The notes below the pieces were generated by a model, which was not told the DNA's origin, did no database searches, and was given only the letters and a program-made list of their open reading frames with translations. Position numbers and translations under genes: made by a program. Shown piece after piece: positions 9,579-18,650 of a stretch of DNA of 64,000 nt (position 1 is the first letter of the stretch; each line of letters opens with the position of its first letter). Where the stretch lies: positions 186,001 through 250,000 of the forward strand of contig NZ_AUHB01000002.1 in the NCBI RefSeq assembly GCF_000422965.1, read 5' to 3'. This DNA is from Pleomorphomonas oryzae DSM 16300 (GTDB lineage Bacteria; Pseudomonadota; Alphaproteobacteria; Rhizobiales; Pleomorphomonadaceae).

Positions 9579-11028
9579 GCTCGAATAGGCCGTCGGCGTC
9601 GAGGTGGGCCGACAGATGATCGGCGAGGCCGTCGAGCACGCGATCGATTTCTGCCTCGTAAACAAGCGCCGAGGGGGCGGCATCGATCCAGCCGAGCAGT
9701 CTTGCCCGTTGCCGATCGTCGGCCAAAAGGCCATGGCAATAGCTGCCGGCGACATTGCCCCCTTGCGAAATCGCTCCCTCGTCGCTGCCGTCCGCAAGGC
9801 GGGCGAATGGTCTGGAACGGTCGGGGCCGCTGGTGGAACCGACATGCATTTCATAGCCGGAAAATGGCGTGCCGTCGGGCATCGACACGCCGCTCACCGG
9901 CTGCAGGCGCTTGTCGCCCGTCATGGTAGTCTCGACATCGAGCAGGGCGAGGCCGCCGATCGCGTCGATGTCGCTTTCGATCCTCTCCGGGTCGCGAAGA
10001 GTGTGGCCGAGCATCTGATAGCCGCCGCAAAGGCCGAGCACCTTGCCGCCCCGCCGGGCGTGCGCGCGAATGTCGATGTCCCAGCCTTCCGCCTTCAGCG
10101 CGATGAGGTCGGGAATGGTCGCCTTCGAACCGGGTAGGAGCACGAGGTCGGCAGCCGGCAAGGGGCGGCCGGGTTCAGCGAGGATAACGTCGACGCCGCT
10201 CTCCTGCCGTAGCGGGTCGAGATCGTCGAAGTTGGCGATGCGCGGCAGCACCGGAACGACGATGCGCTTGCGGCCCTCCTTCCCGCTGGCGTGGTAGCGG
10301 CTCTTAAGGCCCAATGCGTCTTCCGCCGGCAGTCGCCCGGCATCGGGGAAGTATGGCACCACGCCGAAGGACTGCCAGCCGGTACGGTGCTTGATCTCGG
10401 CAAGGCCGGTGTCGAACAGCGAAACGTCGCCGCGAAAGCGGTTGATGAGATAGCCGGCGACCAACGCCGCGTCCTCCTCTGCCATCACGGCCTTGGTGCC
10501 GACCAGGCTGGCAATGACGCCGCCCCTGTCGATATCGCCGATCAGCACCACCGGGGTATCGGTCGCTCGCGCAAAGCCCATGTTGGCGATGTCGCCGGCC
10601 CGAAGGTTGATCTCGGCTGGCGAGCCGGCCCCCTCGACCAGGATCAGGTCGGCGTCCTGGGACAGCCGTGCGAAGCTGTCGAGTACTGCCGGCATCAGTT
10701 CCGGCTTCATCGCCTGATAGTCGCGCGCCCTCGCGTTGCCGATGACGCGCCCCTGCACCACCACTTGCGAGCCGATGTCCGACTGCGGCTTCAGCAGCAC
10801 CGGGTTCATGTGAACGGATGGCGCAACACCGGCGGCGCGGGCCTGTAGCGCCTGCGCCCGGCCGATCTCGCCGCCGTCCGCCGTCACCGCTGCATTGTTG
10901 GACATGTTCTGCGGCTTGAAAGGCCTGACCTTGAGGCCGCGTCGGGCATAGAGGCGGCAGAGGCCGGCAACGATCAACGACTTGCCGACGTCCGAGCCGG
11001 TCCCCTGGAACATCAGCCGGCTGACCAT
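9559..11028 (-). CDS. cobQ: Cobyric acid synthase (CobQ/CbiP)
   Basis: The 489-residue enzyme amidates four carboxyl groups of adenosylcobyrinic acid a,c-diamide, using glutamine. The N-terminal dethiobiotin-synthetase-like domain begins [19 protein letters not shown], and a class I glutamine amidotransferase domain carries the nucleophile motif [12 protein letters not shown] and a late histidine in GSYCHGLL. Its ATG overlaps the cobO stop codon (TGATG), indicating translational coupling. It is the last gene of a polA-cobO-cobQ run and overlaps cbiB tail to tail. Confidence 0.96.
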   Translation of the reverse strand: MVSRLMFQGTGSDVGKSLIVAGLCRLYARRGLKVRPFKPQNMSNNAAVTADGGEIGRAQALQARAAGVAPSVHMNPVLLKPQSDIGSQVVVQGRVIGNARARDYQAMKPELMPAVLDSFARLSQDADLILVEGAGSPAEINLRAGDIANMGFARATDTPVVLIGDIDRGGVIASLVGTKAVMAEEDAALVAGYLINRFRGDVSLFDTGLAEIKHRTGWQSFGVVPYFPDAGRLPAEDALGLKSRYHASGKEGRKRIVVPVLPRIANFDDLDPLRQESGVDVILAEPGRPLPAADLVLLPGSKATIPDLIALKAEGWDIDIRAHARRGGKVLGLCGGYQMLGHTLRDPERIESDIDAIGGLALLDVETTMTGDKRLQPVSGVSMPDGTPFSGYEMHVGSTSGPDRSRPFARLADGSDEGAISQGGNVAGSYCHGLLADDRQRARLLGWIDAAPSALVYEAEIDRVLDGLADHLSAHLDADGLFELSQRPG

Positions 11029-11633
11029 CAGAACTCGATCCCCGCCTGCGCCTTCACGCCGACAGCGAAGTGATGCTTCACCGCGACCATTTCGGTGACG
11101 CAGTCGGCCGCTTCGATCAGCTCCGGCTTGGCGTTGCGGCCGGTGACGACGACGGTGAGGTCGGCTCGCCGTGCCTTCAGCCGCGCGACGACTTCGGAAA
11201 GGGAAAGATGCTCGTAGCGGAGCGCGATGTTGAGTTCGTCGAGGATGAGCAGACGAATGTCGGGATCGGCCATCAGCGCTTGCGCTTTCGCCCAGGCGCT
11301 CTCCGCCGCGGCGATATCGCGCGCCCGATCCTGCGTTTCCCAGGTAAAGCCCTCGCCAAGCGTGTACCAGGACACGCCGGGGAAACCCTCCAGCACGCGC
11401 CGCTCACCGCTTTCCCAGCCACCTTTGCCGAACTGCACCACGCCCACCTTCCAGCCATGACCGAGGGCGCGGACGACAAGTCCGAAGGCGGCCGTCGATT
11501 TGCCCTTGCCGGGGCCGGTGGTGACGATCAGCAGGCCTTTCTCGTCAATCGTCTTCGAGGCCACCTCGGCGTCCTGCACCGCCTTGCGCTTTGCCATCTT
11601 CAGCCGGTGGCGTTCGGCATCCGCGTCCGTCAT
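11028..11633 (-). CDS. cobO: Corrinoid adenosyltransferase (CobO/BtuR)
   Basis: The 201-residue protein transfers the adenosyl group of ATP to the cobalt of reduced corrinoids. It has the BtuR/CobO-type P-loop [15 protein letters not shown] near residues 38-52, and later [15 protein letters not shown] and [13 protein letters not shown], all typical of the family. The start overlaps the polA stop (TGATG) and the stop overlaps the cobQ start in the same way. So B12 adenosylation is translationally linked to the genes on both sides. Confidence 0.96.
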   Translation of the reverse strand: MTDADAERHRLKMAKRKAVQDAEVASKTIDEKGLLIVTTGPGKGKSTAAFGLVVRALGHGWKVGVVQFGKGGWESGERRVLEGFPGVSWYTLGEGFTWETQDRARDIAAAESAWAKAQALMADPDIRLLILDELNIALRYEHLSLSEVVARLKARRADLTVVVTGRNAKPELIEAADCVTEMVAVKHHFAVGVKAQAGIEF

Positions 11634-14600
11634 CAGTGTGCCTCGTCCCAGTTCTGGGCGGCGCGGGCATCGACGACCAAGGGCACGGCAAGCTTCACCG
11701 CCGGCTCGGCCGCGTTCTCCATGACGGCGCGCACCACCGGGATCGTCGCCTCCACTTCGTCGTCCGGCACCTCGAAGATCAGCTCGTCGTGCACCTGCAG
11801 CAGCATCAGCGCCGACAGGCTCGCCTCGGCAAGCGCCGCTTCCATGCGCGCCATGGCGCGGCGAATGATGTCGGCGGCCGATCCCTGGATCGGTGCGTTG
11901 ATGGCGGCCCGCTCCATGAAGGCACGCATCGACGGGTTGGGCGAACCGATTTCCGGATAGTGCGCCTTGCGGCCAAAGATGGTGGTGACGTAACCGGTCT
12001 CGCGCGCCTGCCGCTTGGTCGCCTCCATGTAGTCGCGAATGCCGGGGAAGCGCTGGAAATAGCGCTTGATATAGTCGCCCGCTTCTTCACGCCGGATGGA
12101 CAGCTGGTTGGCGAGGCCGAAGGCGGAGATCCCGTAGATGATGCCGAAGTTGATCGCCTTGGCCCGACGGCGGATCATCGGGTCCATGCCCTCAACCGGC
12201 ACGCCGAACATCTCGGAGGCCGTCATGGCGTGAATGTCGATGCCTTCGGCAAAGGCATTCTTCAGCGCCGGAATATCGGCGACGTGGGCGAGCACTCTGA
12301 GCTCGATCTGGCTGTAGTCGGCCGACAGCAGCTTGCGGCCCGCCGGCGCCACGAAGGCACGGCGGATCTTGCGTCCCTCTTCGGTCCGCACTGGAATGTT
12401 CTGAAGGTTGGGCTCCGACGAAGCGAGGCGACCGGTGGTGGTGGCGGCCAGCGAATAACTGGTGTGGACCCGTTTGGTCTCCGGATGGATGTAGCCAGGC
12501 AATGCGTCGGTGTAGGTCGACTTCAGCTTGGAGAGCTGCCGCCAGTCGAGGATGCGGCGCGGCAGCTCAAGCCCTTCGGCGGCGAGGTCTTCCAGCACGT
12601 CGGCGCCAGTCGCCCAGGCGCCGGTTTTGGTCTTCTTCGCGCCGTCGAGGCCGAGCTTGCCGAACAGGATGTCGCCGATCTGCTTGGGCGAGCCGATGTT
12701 GAAGCTCTCGCCGGCCACCTCGAAGATGCCGGCTTCCATTCCGGCCATCGACTGCGCGAACTCTCCGGACAAGCGCGACAGGATTTGCCGGTCGACGGAA
12801 ACGCCGCGCATCTCCATGCGGGCGATGACGTCGATAAGCGGCCGCTCGGCGGTCTCATAGAGGGTGGTCATGCCTTCGGCGGGAAGGCGCGGCTTCAACA
12901 CGTGCCAGAGGCGCAGCGTGATGTCGGCGTCCTCGGCGGCATAGTGCGTGGCGCGATCGAGCGGCACGCGATCGAAGGTGATCATCGATTTGCCCGAGCC
13001 GCAGACCTCCTTGAAGGCGATCGGTTTGTGGCCGAGCAGCACTTCCGACAGCTCGTCCATGCCGTGCCCCATGCGACCGGCATCGAGGGCATAGGAGAGC
13101 AGCATGGTGTCGTCGCAAGGCGCAACGGTGATGCCGAGGCGCTTCAGGACGACCCAATCATACTTCGCGTTCTGCCCGATCTTCAGGACCGACGGATCTT
13201 CGAGCAGCGGTTTCACGATGCGCACGAAGTCGCGAATGGCGATCTGACCGGTCACCAGGCCGCCGCCCAACAGGTCGCCTGTACCGGAAATATGAGCGAG
13301 CGGGATATAGCAGGCACGACCGGGGGTAACGGCCAGCGACGCGCCGACAATGTCCGCCTGCATGGAATCGAGGCCGGATGTCTCGGTGTCGAAAGCGACG
13401 CGTCCGGCCTCGAAGGCCTCCGCTACCCAGGCCTCGAGACGGGCGACGTCGGTGACCGTTTCATAAGCCGAATAGTCGACAGGAATGGACTGCATCCGCG
13501 CCAGCGCTTCGGCGGCGCGGCTGCCGGGTGTGAATACTCCGGACAGTGCCGATACGCCGCTTTCTCCTTCATCGCCGATCTCGGACGAGGGAGGGTTGAC
13601 CGTCATGTTGGTCGTTGCGATGTCGATGGTTTCCGTAAGGGGCGGCGTCTCGCCTTCCGGCGGCCAATGCGTCACCGGCACCACGGCAGGCGCAACCTTC
13701 GAAGGCTCGACACCGGTCGCCTCGGACACGCGGCGAATGATGGTCGAGAACTCCATTGCCTTGGCATAGGCGATCAGCCGCTCGCCGATGATCGGCCGCA
13801 CGCCGAGCCCATCGATTGGATGCTCCAGGGGCACGTCGCGTTTCAGCGTTACCAGGCGATGCGAGATCCGGGCCTGCTCGGCGAAGGTGATCAGGTTTTC
13901 GCGCCGCTTCTGCTGTTTGATGCCGGCCGCGCCGGCAAGCAGGGCTTCGAGATTGCCATATTCGAGAACGAGCTGAGCCGCCGTCTTGAGACCAATGCCG
14001 GGCACGCCGGGCACGTTGTCCACCGAGTCGCCGGCGAGCGATTGCACCTCGACCACTTTGTCGGGCGGCACGCCGAACTTCTCGATCACCTCCGGCACGC
14101 CGATCCGCCGGTCCTTCATCGTATCGAGCAGCACGACGCGGTCATCGACCAGTTGCATCAGGTCCTTGTCCGAGGAAACGATCGTGACATCGGCGCCCAC
14201 GGCGGTCGCTTCCGCCGCGTAGGTGGCAATCAGATCGTCCGCCTCGAAGCCGATCTGCTCGACGCAGGCGACGTTGAAGGCCCGGACGGCCTCCCGGATC
14301 AGCCCGAACTGCGGGCGGAGGTCGGCCGGTGGCTCCGGTCGCTGTGCTTTGTAGAGCGGGTAGATCTCATTGCGGAAGGTGACGGCGGACGCATCGAAGA
14401 TCACCGCCAGATGCGTCGGCTTGACGCCGACGGCGGTCTGCTCGGTTTCCTTCAACAGCCGCCACAGCATGTTGCAGAAGCCGGAGACGGCACCGACTGG
14501 CACGCCGTCCGACTTGCGGGTCAGCGGTGGCAGCGCGTGGTAGGCGCGAAAGATGTAGCCCGACCCGTCGATCAGGAACACGTGGTCGCCGGCCCGGACT

Positions 14601-14641
14601 GGGCGCGAGGCGGGGCTCAAGGGGGATTCTGCATTCGACAT
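11633..14641 (-). CDS. polA: DNA polymerase I
   Basis: A three-domain repair and Okazaki-fragment polymerase of 1002 residues. The 5'-nuclease domain starts VFLIDGSGYIFRAYHALPPL. The 3'-5' exonuclease domain keeps the acidic DxE motif (VAFDTETSGLDS), so proofreading is probably active. The polymerase domain has motif A (SADYSQIELRVLAH), the O-helix motif B (RRRAKAINFGIIYG) and motif C (LLQVHDELIFEV). I start at ATG 14641; the frame is open to 14815, but the extra residues precede the nuclease domain and are not family-like. The stop codon overlaps the cobO start. Confidence 0.97.
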   Translation of the reverse strand: MSNAESPLSPASRPVRAGDHVFLIDGSGYIFRAYHALPPLTRKSDGVPVGAVSGFCNMLWRLLKETEQTAVGVKPTHLAVIFDASAVTFRNEIYPLYKAQRPEPPADLRPQFGLIREAVRAFNVACVEQIGFEADDLIATYAAEATAVGADVTIVSSDKDLMQLVDDRVVLLDTMKDRRIGVPEVIEKFGVPPDKVVEVQSLAGDSVDNVPGVPGIGLKTAAQLVLEYGNLEALLAGAAGIKQQKRRENLITFAEQARISHRLVTLKRDVPLEHPIDGLGVRPIIGERLIAYAKAMEFSTIIRRVSEATGVEPSKVAPAVVPVTHWPPEGETPPLTETIDIATTNMTVNPPSSEIGDEGESGVSALSGVFTPGSRAAEALARMQSIPVDYSAYETVTDVARLEAWVAEAFEAGRVAFDTETSGLDSMQADIVGASLAVTPGRACYIPLAHISGTGDLLGGGLVTGQIAIRDFVRIVKPLLEDPSVLKIGQNAKYDWVVLKRLGITVAPCDDTMLLSYALDAGRMGHGMDELSEVLLGHKPIAFKEVCGSGKSMITFDRVPLDRATHYAAEDADITLRLWHVLKPRLPAEGMTTLYETAERPLIDVIARMEMRGVSVDRQILSRLSGEFAQSMAGMEAGIFEVAGESFNIGSPKQIGDILFGKLGLDGAKKTKTGAWATGADVLEDLAAEGLELPRRILDWRQLSKLKSTYTDALPGYIHPETKRVHTSYSLAATTTGRLASSEPNLQNIPVRTEEGRKIRRAFVAPAGRKLLSADYSQIELRVLAHVADIPALKNAFAEGIDIHAMTASEMFGVPVEGMDPMIRRRAKAINFGIIYGISAFGLANQLSIRREEAGDYIKRYFQRFPGIRDYMEATKRQARETGYVTTIFGRKAHYPEIGSPNPSMRAFMERAAINAPIQGSAADIIRRAMARMEAALAEASLSALMLLQVHDELIFEVPDDEVEATIPVVRAVMENAAEPAVKLAVPLVVDARAAQNWDEAH

Positions 14642-14899
14642 GCGGCAGACTATGCCCGCCTGTCCGCCGGAAGTGAAGACGCGCCGTGGCCGCTCGGCGC
14701 CACTGCTGACGCTTTCCGGTCGATGTCCACTAGGGCTTTTGTCGTCGAAAGGACGAACGGCATTCGGGAGCCGAAGACCGGAAGTGCGCTGGCAATCGGG
14801 GGTGATGACGGGCACTTGAGCGGTCCCCGACCAACGGCGGGGATGACACCCCCGTTCCGCGGGTCATCATGGTCACCGATTCGCGGTTCGGGGGCAGCC

Positions 14900-15946
14900 A
14901 TGAAGAGTAGCGGCGGCCGGTATTTTGAGGATTTTCGGGTCGGTCAGGTTTTTCGTCATGCCAGCCCGCGCACGGTTACCGATGGCGACGTCGCTTTCTA
15001 TCGGGCTCTGACGGGCAGCCGCTTCGTTCTGCAATCCTCCGACGATTTCGCGCATGCCGTCGGTCACCCGATGGCACCGATCGATGACTTCCTGGCCTTC
15101 AACATCGTTTTCGCCCAGTCGGTACCGGATGTCGGCATCAATGCCGTCGCCAATCTCGGCTATGCCGGTTGCCGGTTCATTGCCCCGGTCTATCCGGGTG
15201 AAACGATCTCCGCGGTGACCGAGGTCATCGGCCTGCGTGACACCGGCGGCCGAACGGGCGTGGTTTATCTGCGCACCACCGGCCACAAGGACGGCGGCGT
15301 CGAAGTCATGGATTTTGCCCGCTGGCAGACGGTGCGCAAGGCCGAAGAGGGCTTGCCGCCCTTCTCCGAACAATTGGTGCCGCCTTTGCCGGCGGCCGTG
15401 CCGGCCGATGCGTTGGGCGCCCGTCTGCCGGTGCTCGATCTCTCGGCCTGGGATACCGGCCTGTCCGGCAGCCGTTTCCGCTGGGGTGATTATGAGCTCG
15501 GCGAGCGCATCGATCATGTCGATGGCGTTCTCATCGACGAGGGCACCGCCATGATGGCTGCTCGTTTCTTCGGCAATCCTGCCCGGCAGCATCCGCTGCC
15601 GTTCTCCGACGAGCGTTCGCGTGGCCGCTGGCTGGTGCCCGGCGGCATCGTCATGGCCATTGCACGCGCGTTGACTTTCAATGGTCTCGCCAATGCCGTC
15701 CACGTCGCAGCGATCAATGGCGGTCGTTACGTCGGGCCGGTGTTCACGGGCTCGACGATCCATGCCTGGTCGACCATCCTGGGCAAGGAGCTGATCGACG
15801 GACGTGACGACCTCGGCGCCCTGCGTATCCGCCTCGTCGGTACGCGCGATCAGCCGGCAGCTGATTTTCCAGACCGAGACGATGCCGGCGCCTATTTGCC
15901 GTCTGTCGTACTCGATCTCGACCTCTGGCTGCTGATGCCGCGCTAG
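14900..15946 (+). CDS. Mesaconyl-CoA hydratase-like MaoC protein (double hot-dog)
   Basis: A 348-residue protein with two MaoC-like halves. Stretches such as GRYFEDFRVGQVF, NAVANLGYAGCRF, YELGERIDHVDG, ARALTFNGLANAVHVAA and VVLDLDLW resemble mesaconyl-C1-CoA hydratase (beta-methylmalyl-CoA dehydratase) of the ethylmalonyl-CoA pathway, which assimilates acetyl-CoA in alphaproteobacteria lacking the glyoxylate shunt. The first half has DDFLAF followed by P and H residues consistent with the hydratase fold. The long open frame upstream, antisense to polA, is not part of it; the chosen ATG directly precedes the domain. Another MaoC-type enoyl-CoA hydratase is the alternative. Confidence 0.8.
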   Translation: MKSSGGRYFEDFRVGQVFRHASPRTVTDGDVAFYRALTGSRFVLQSSDDFAHAVGHPMAPIDDFLAFNIVFAQSVPDVGINAVANLGYAGCRFIAPVYPGETISAVTEVIGLRDTGGRTGVVYLRTTGHKDGGVEVMDFARWQTVRKAEEGLPPFSEQLVPPLPAAVPADALGARLPVLDLSAWDTGLSGSRFRWGDYELGERIDHVDGVLIDEGTAMMAARFFGNPARQHPLPFSDERSRGRWLVPGGIVMAIARALTFNGLANAVHVAAINGGRYVGPVFTGSTIHAWSTILGKELIDGRDDLGALRIRLVGTRDQPAADFPDRDDAGAYLPSVVLDLDLWLLMPR

Positions 15947-16043
15947 CGCATCGGACCGAGAGTGGATCCGGTTTTCGGAAAATCCGATGTGATAACAAAG
16001 AGCGAGATCGTTCCGTTACGTCCGTCAGGACGCATGACGATCT
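15946..16043. repeat. Intergenic palindromic repeat, alphaproteobacterial type
   Basis: The gap between the convergent maoC-like gene and plsC consists of nested inverted repeats: GCATCGGA (15948-15955) pairs with TCCGATGT (15983-15990), and AGATCGT (16005-16011) with ACGATCT (16037-16043). The composition, GGATCCGGTTTTCGGAAAA between the arms followed by AACAAAGAGCGAGAT, resembles short intergenic palindromes dispersed in Hyphomicrobiales genomes, from memory of such sequences. It may also act as a bidirectional terminator. Only one copy was noticed in this window. Confidence 0.5.
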
Positions 16044-16839
16044 AGTCCCGCCCGCCCCGAAGTTCCGTCGCCAGCAGGCGGCGCACGGCCGCTTCCGCTT
16101 CGAGCGATACCTTCTTGCGGTCGGCGCTCCTGTCGAAGCGGATCGGTTCGCCGAAGACGATGCTGACGTCGAAGTCGGAGGCGGCGAGCAGCTCCTTGGC
16201 GTGCGGCGCCAGATCCTGATCGCCGACCCAAGAGACGATCGAGCGCCCCGACCGGCCGAGCGGCAGACCGAGCATATGGGTGTAAGCAATGGCCACCGGC
16301 TGGACGAACACCGCTTCGACACCTGCCTCGTCGAGCGCCGTGCGGGCCGCGCCGAACAGGGCCGAACGGAAAGGCAGCACCTGGTTGCCGTCGGATGTCG
16401 TCCCTTCAGGGAACAGCGCGATAACGTCGCCGTCGGCCAGGCGGCGGCCGATGCTGTCAGCCTGATCGGCTGTGGCACCGCGCCGGGTGCGGTCGATGAA
16501 CACCGAGCGCTGCAAGCGGGCAAAGAAGCCAATCAGCGGCCATGTGCCGACCTCACGCTTGGCAACGAAGGACAACGGCATCACCGCGCCATAGGCCGAA
16601 ATATCGATCCAAGAGGCGTGGTTGGCAGCGAGCAGCAGAGGGCGTTCGACGGCCGGTCGGCCATGAACATGCAACCTGATGCCAAGGGTCCACAGCGCGA
16701 GCCGGTGGAATGCCATCTGGAGAAGGCCGGCGAGACGCCACCGAAAGCGCCGGGCGGGAAGATAAACAAGAATAAGGATGAAAGCGGCCACGGAAAACAG
16801 CGGCAGCGTCAGCGCTGCCCTGACGTGGCCGGTTTTCAC
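16042..16839 (-). CDS. plsC: 1-acyl-sn-glycerol-3-phosphate acyltransferase (PlsC-like)
   Basis: The 265-residue membrane-associated acyltransferase adds the second acyl chain in phosphatidic acid synthesis. Motif I (NHASWID, the HX4D catalytic pair) and motif III (LFPEGTTSDG) are intact, with one or two hydrophobic N-terminal segments (residues 9-27). The start is GTG and overlaps the fur stop by four bases. PlsC normally precedes miaB in related bacteria; here an intergenic palindrome and a convergent unrelated gene follow instead. An OlsA-type O-acyltransferase for ornithine lipid is an alternative substrate role, as olsB lies 14 kb away. Confidence 0.88.
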   Translation of the reverse strand: MKTGHVRAALTLPLFSVAAFILILVYLPARRFRWRLAGLLQMAFHRLALWTLGIRLHVHGRPAVERPLLLAANHASWIDISAYGAVMPLSFVAKREVGTWPLIGFFARLQRSVFIDRTRRGATADQADSIGRRLADGDVIALFPEGTTSDGNQVLPFRSALFGAARTALDEAGVEAVFVQPVAIAYTHMLGLPLGRSGRSIVSWVGDQDLAPHAKELLAASDFDVSIVFGEPIRFDRSADRKKVSLEAEAAVRRLLATELRGGRD

Positions 16840-17282
16840 GCCTTGCTCTCCTTGTTCGCCTCGTCAAGCGGAATGCCGTAGAGTTCGAGCCGGTGATCGA
16901 CCAGCTTGTACCCCAACTTGCGGGCGACCTCGCGCTGCAGCGCCTCGATCTCGTCGCTATGGAACTCCACCACGGCGCCGGTCCGGAAATCGATCAGGTG
17001 GTCGTGATGCTCGTCGGGGAGCGGCTCGTAGCGCGAGCGGCCGTCACGGAAGTCGAGACGGGCGATCATGCCGGCATCGTCGAACAGCTTGACAGTGCGG
17101 TAGACGGTGGAGATCGAGATGTTGCTGTCGATTGCCGAAGCGCGGCGATAGACCTCCTCGACGTCGGGATGGTCAACTGCCTGTTCCAGCACGCGAGCGA
17201 TGATTCGCCGCTGCTCGGTCATGCGCATGCCGCGCGCCGCGCAGGCTTCTTCCAAAGAGAGCGGAGTGGATTCCTCGGTCAT
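16836..17282 (-). CDS. fur: Fur-family metalloregulator (Fur/Mur)
   Basis: A winged-helix metal-dependent repressor of about 148 residues. The DNA-recognition region ISISTVYRTVKLFDDAGM and the metal-site motif DEHHDHLIDF are present. The C-terminal CxxC pairs of E. coli Fur are absent. In Hyphomicrobiales the copy between rimI and plsC usually acts as the manganese-responsive Mur, so iron versus manganese specificity cannot be decided here. I start at ATG 17282, with GAGGG eight bases upstream; an ATG at 17315 lacks a ribosome-binding site. Confidence 0.9.
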   Translation of the reverse strand: MTEESTPLSLEEACAARGMRMTEQRRIIARVLEQAVDHPDVEEVYRRASAIDSNISISTVYRTVKLFDDAGMIARLDFRDGRSRYEPLPDEHHDHLIDFRTGAVVEFHSDEIEALQREVARKLGYKLVDHRLELYGIPLDEANKESKA

Positions 17283-17329
17283 CGCGGATACCCTCGAACA
17301 GTCGGCCATCGTCATCGGCCGATTATGGG

Positions 17330-17824
17330 TTATTTGAGATCAGCTCGCATGACAAGGGCGTTCGCAGTACCACCGGTATAGTAGTTGGCACGACGACCGA
17401 CTTCGCGGAAACCGAGGCGCCGATAAAGGGCTAGCGCCGGGCCATTCCCCTCGTCAACCTCAAGAAACAACGAAGCGATGCGCATGAAATAGAGGCGTCG
17501 GATCGTTTCGTCCATCATCAGGCGGCCGATGCCGCGACCACGCCGTGTCGGCGTGACGGCGACGGTGAGTATTTCCGCCTCATCGGCGGCGGCGCGCACC
17601 ATGACAAAACCCACCGGCCGGCGGGTAAAGGGCGTCCGTCCCTGGCGGGCCACCACCGTTGTCACCGTCGGGTCGGCGATCAACGCTTCGATCTCGGTAG
17701 ACGGCCATCCATGCCGGAAGGCATGGGCATGCAACGCTGCGAGATCATCGGCGTCGGCGATGCGGCCGGGCTCGCAGATTGGTCGTGGGGGTGCGATGAG
17801 GCGGGCCAGGTCGCAGAGCTTCAT
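17330..17824 (-). CDS. rimI: GNAT acetyltransferase, RimI-like
   Basis: A GNAT-fold N-acetyltransferase of 164 residues. The acetyl-CoA binding segment VAVTPTRRGRGIGRLMMDE and the C-terminal LYRRLGFREVGRRANYY fit RimI, which acetylates the N-terminus of ribosomal protein S18. The start overlaps the tsaB stop (ATGA), giving the conserved tsaB-rimI pair, which supports the RimI call over a generic GNAT enzyme. Confidence 0.88.
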   Translation of the reverse strand: MKLCDLARLIAPPRPICEPGRIADADDLAALHAHAFRHGWPSTEIEALIADPTVTTVVARQGRTPFTRRPVGFVMVRAAADEAEILTVAVTPTRRGRGIGRLMMDETIRRLYFMRIASLFLEVDEGNGPALALYRRLGFREVGRRANYYTGGTANALVMRADLK

Positions 17825-18507
17825 GGCGCGGAGACTCGCGCAAGAAGCCCTGGCACCGGCGGCTGCGGCTTGGCGTCGGGCGCTCTGAGATAGAGCGGGC
17901 GGGGCAGGGCGAGTGCCGGATCGGCGAGGCTGCCCAGCCGGGCGAGCGCCAGCGGGTCGGTTGCCGTCATCGCGTCGACCGGCGGTACGCGCCGGCCGGA
18001 GATTGCTGCCTGATGAGCGAGAATCGCCGCGCCGGAGCCGGCGAGGACAGCGGCACGATCGCCGATGCGGGCGAGCACGCCCTCCGCGTCGGCGACAAAC
18101 GGCGCCTCCAGCACGTCGCCCTTCGGACCATAGAGGGCGGCGTAGATTTCGCCGCGCCGAGCGTCGACGGCAGAGAGCACCGGCCCATCGGCCGGCTCAT
18201 TGAGCGAGGCGGCAATGAGACGCAGCGCATCGATGCCGACGACGGCAATACCCAACGCCAGACCGAGACCACGCGCAGCCGCCACGGCGATGCGAATGCC
18301 GGTGAAGCTACCGGGACCGACGTTCACCGCGACGCGGGCGACTTGGTCGATCTCACAGTCCGCCGCGGCGAGCACCTCGTCGACCAGAGGGAACAGCCGC
18401 TCGGCATGGCCGCGCGTGATGGCTTCCGAGCGTGCGACTGTCCTGCCGTCGCCTGCAAGGGCAACGGCAAGCCGGTCATTGGCAGTATCGAGCGCAAGCG
18501 TCAGCAT
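17821..18507 (-). CDS. tsaB: TsaB, tRNA t6A synthesis protein (YeaZ)
   Basis: The 228-residue actin-like ASKHA protein partners TsaD and TsaE to make threonylcarbamoyl-adenosine at position 37 of ANN-decoding tRNAs. It opens LTLALDTANDRLAVAL, has VNVGPGSFTGIRIAVAAARGL near residue 60, and VDARRGEIYAALY, all family hallmarks. It lacks the metal-binding histidines of TsaD, as expected. It is first in the tsaB-rimI-fur-plsC run and divergent from hrcA. Confidence 0.95.
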   Translation of the reverse strand: MLTLALDTANDRLAVALAGDGRTVARSEAITRGHAERLFPLVDEVLAAADCEIDQVARVAVNVGPGSFTGIRIAVAAARGLGLALGIAVVGIDALRLIAASLNEPADGPVLSAVDARRGEIYAALYGPKGDVLEAPFVADAEGVLARIGDRAAVLAGSGAAILAHQAAISGRRVPPVDAMTATDPLALARLGSLADPALALPRPLYLRAPDAKPQPPVPGLLARVSAP

Positions 18508-18591
18508 CGGCCCCCTTTATCCCGACGGGCCGCCGCTGTCGAGACGACATGCCGGGCCATCCACTCCTGGCGGGGCGGATGGCTTTCAGGA

Positions 18592-18622
18592 CTTGCGCGA
18601 CCGGGCTGGCGCGGCCAAATTA
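18592..18622 (+). promoter_or_regulatory. Candidate RpoH (heat-shock) promoter of hrcA
   Basis: CTTGCG at 18592-18597 and CCAAATTA at 18615-18622 are separated by 17 bases. The -35 is identical to that of the better dnaK promoter in this window, and the pair resembles the alphaproteobacterial sigma-32 pattern (CTTG, then CC-AT-rich). It ends about 28 bases before the hrcA start. The -10 match is moderate. Confidence 0.4.
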
Positions 18623-18650
18623 GTCATGGCGGGTAAGGAGTTTGAATATC

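Noticed and set aside
11591-14899. Long plus-strand open frame running into the maoC-like gene
   Set aside because: This part is antisense to polA and cobO. Only the region from 14900 encodes a recognisable protein.
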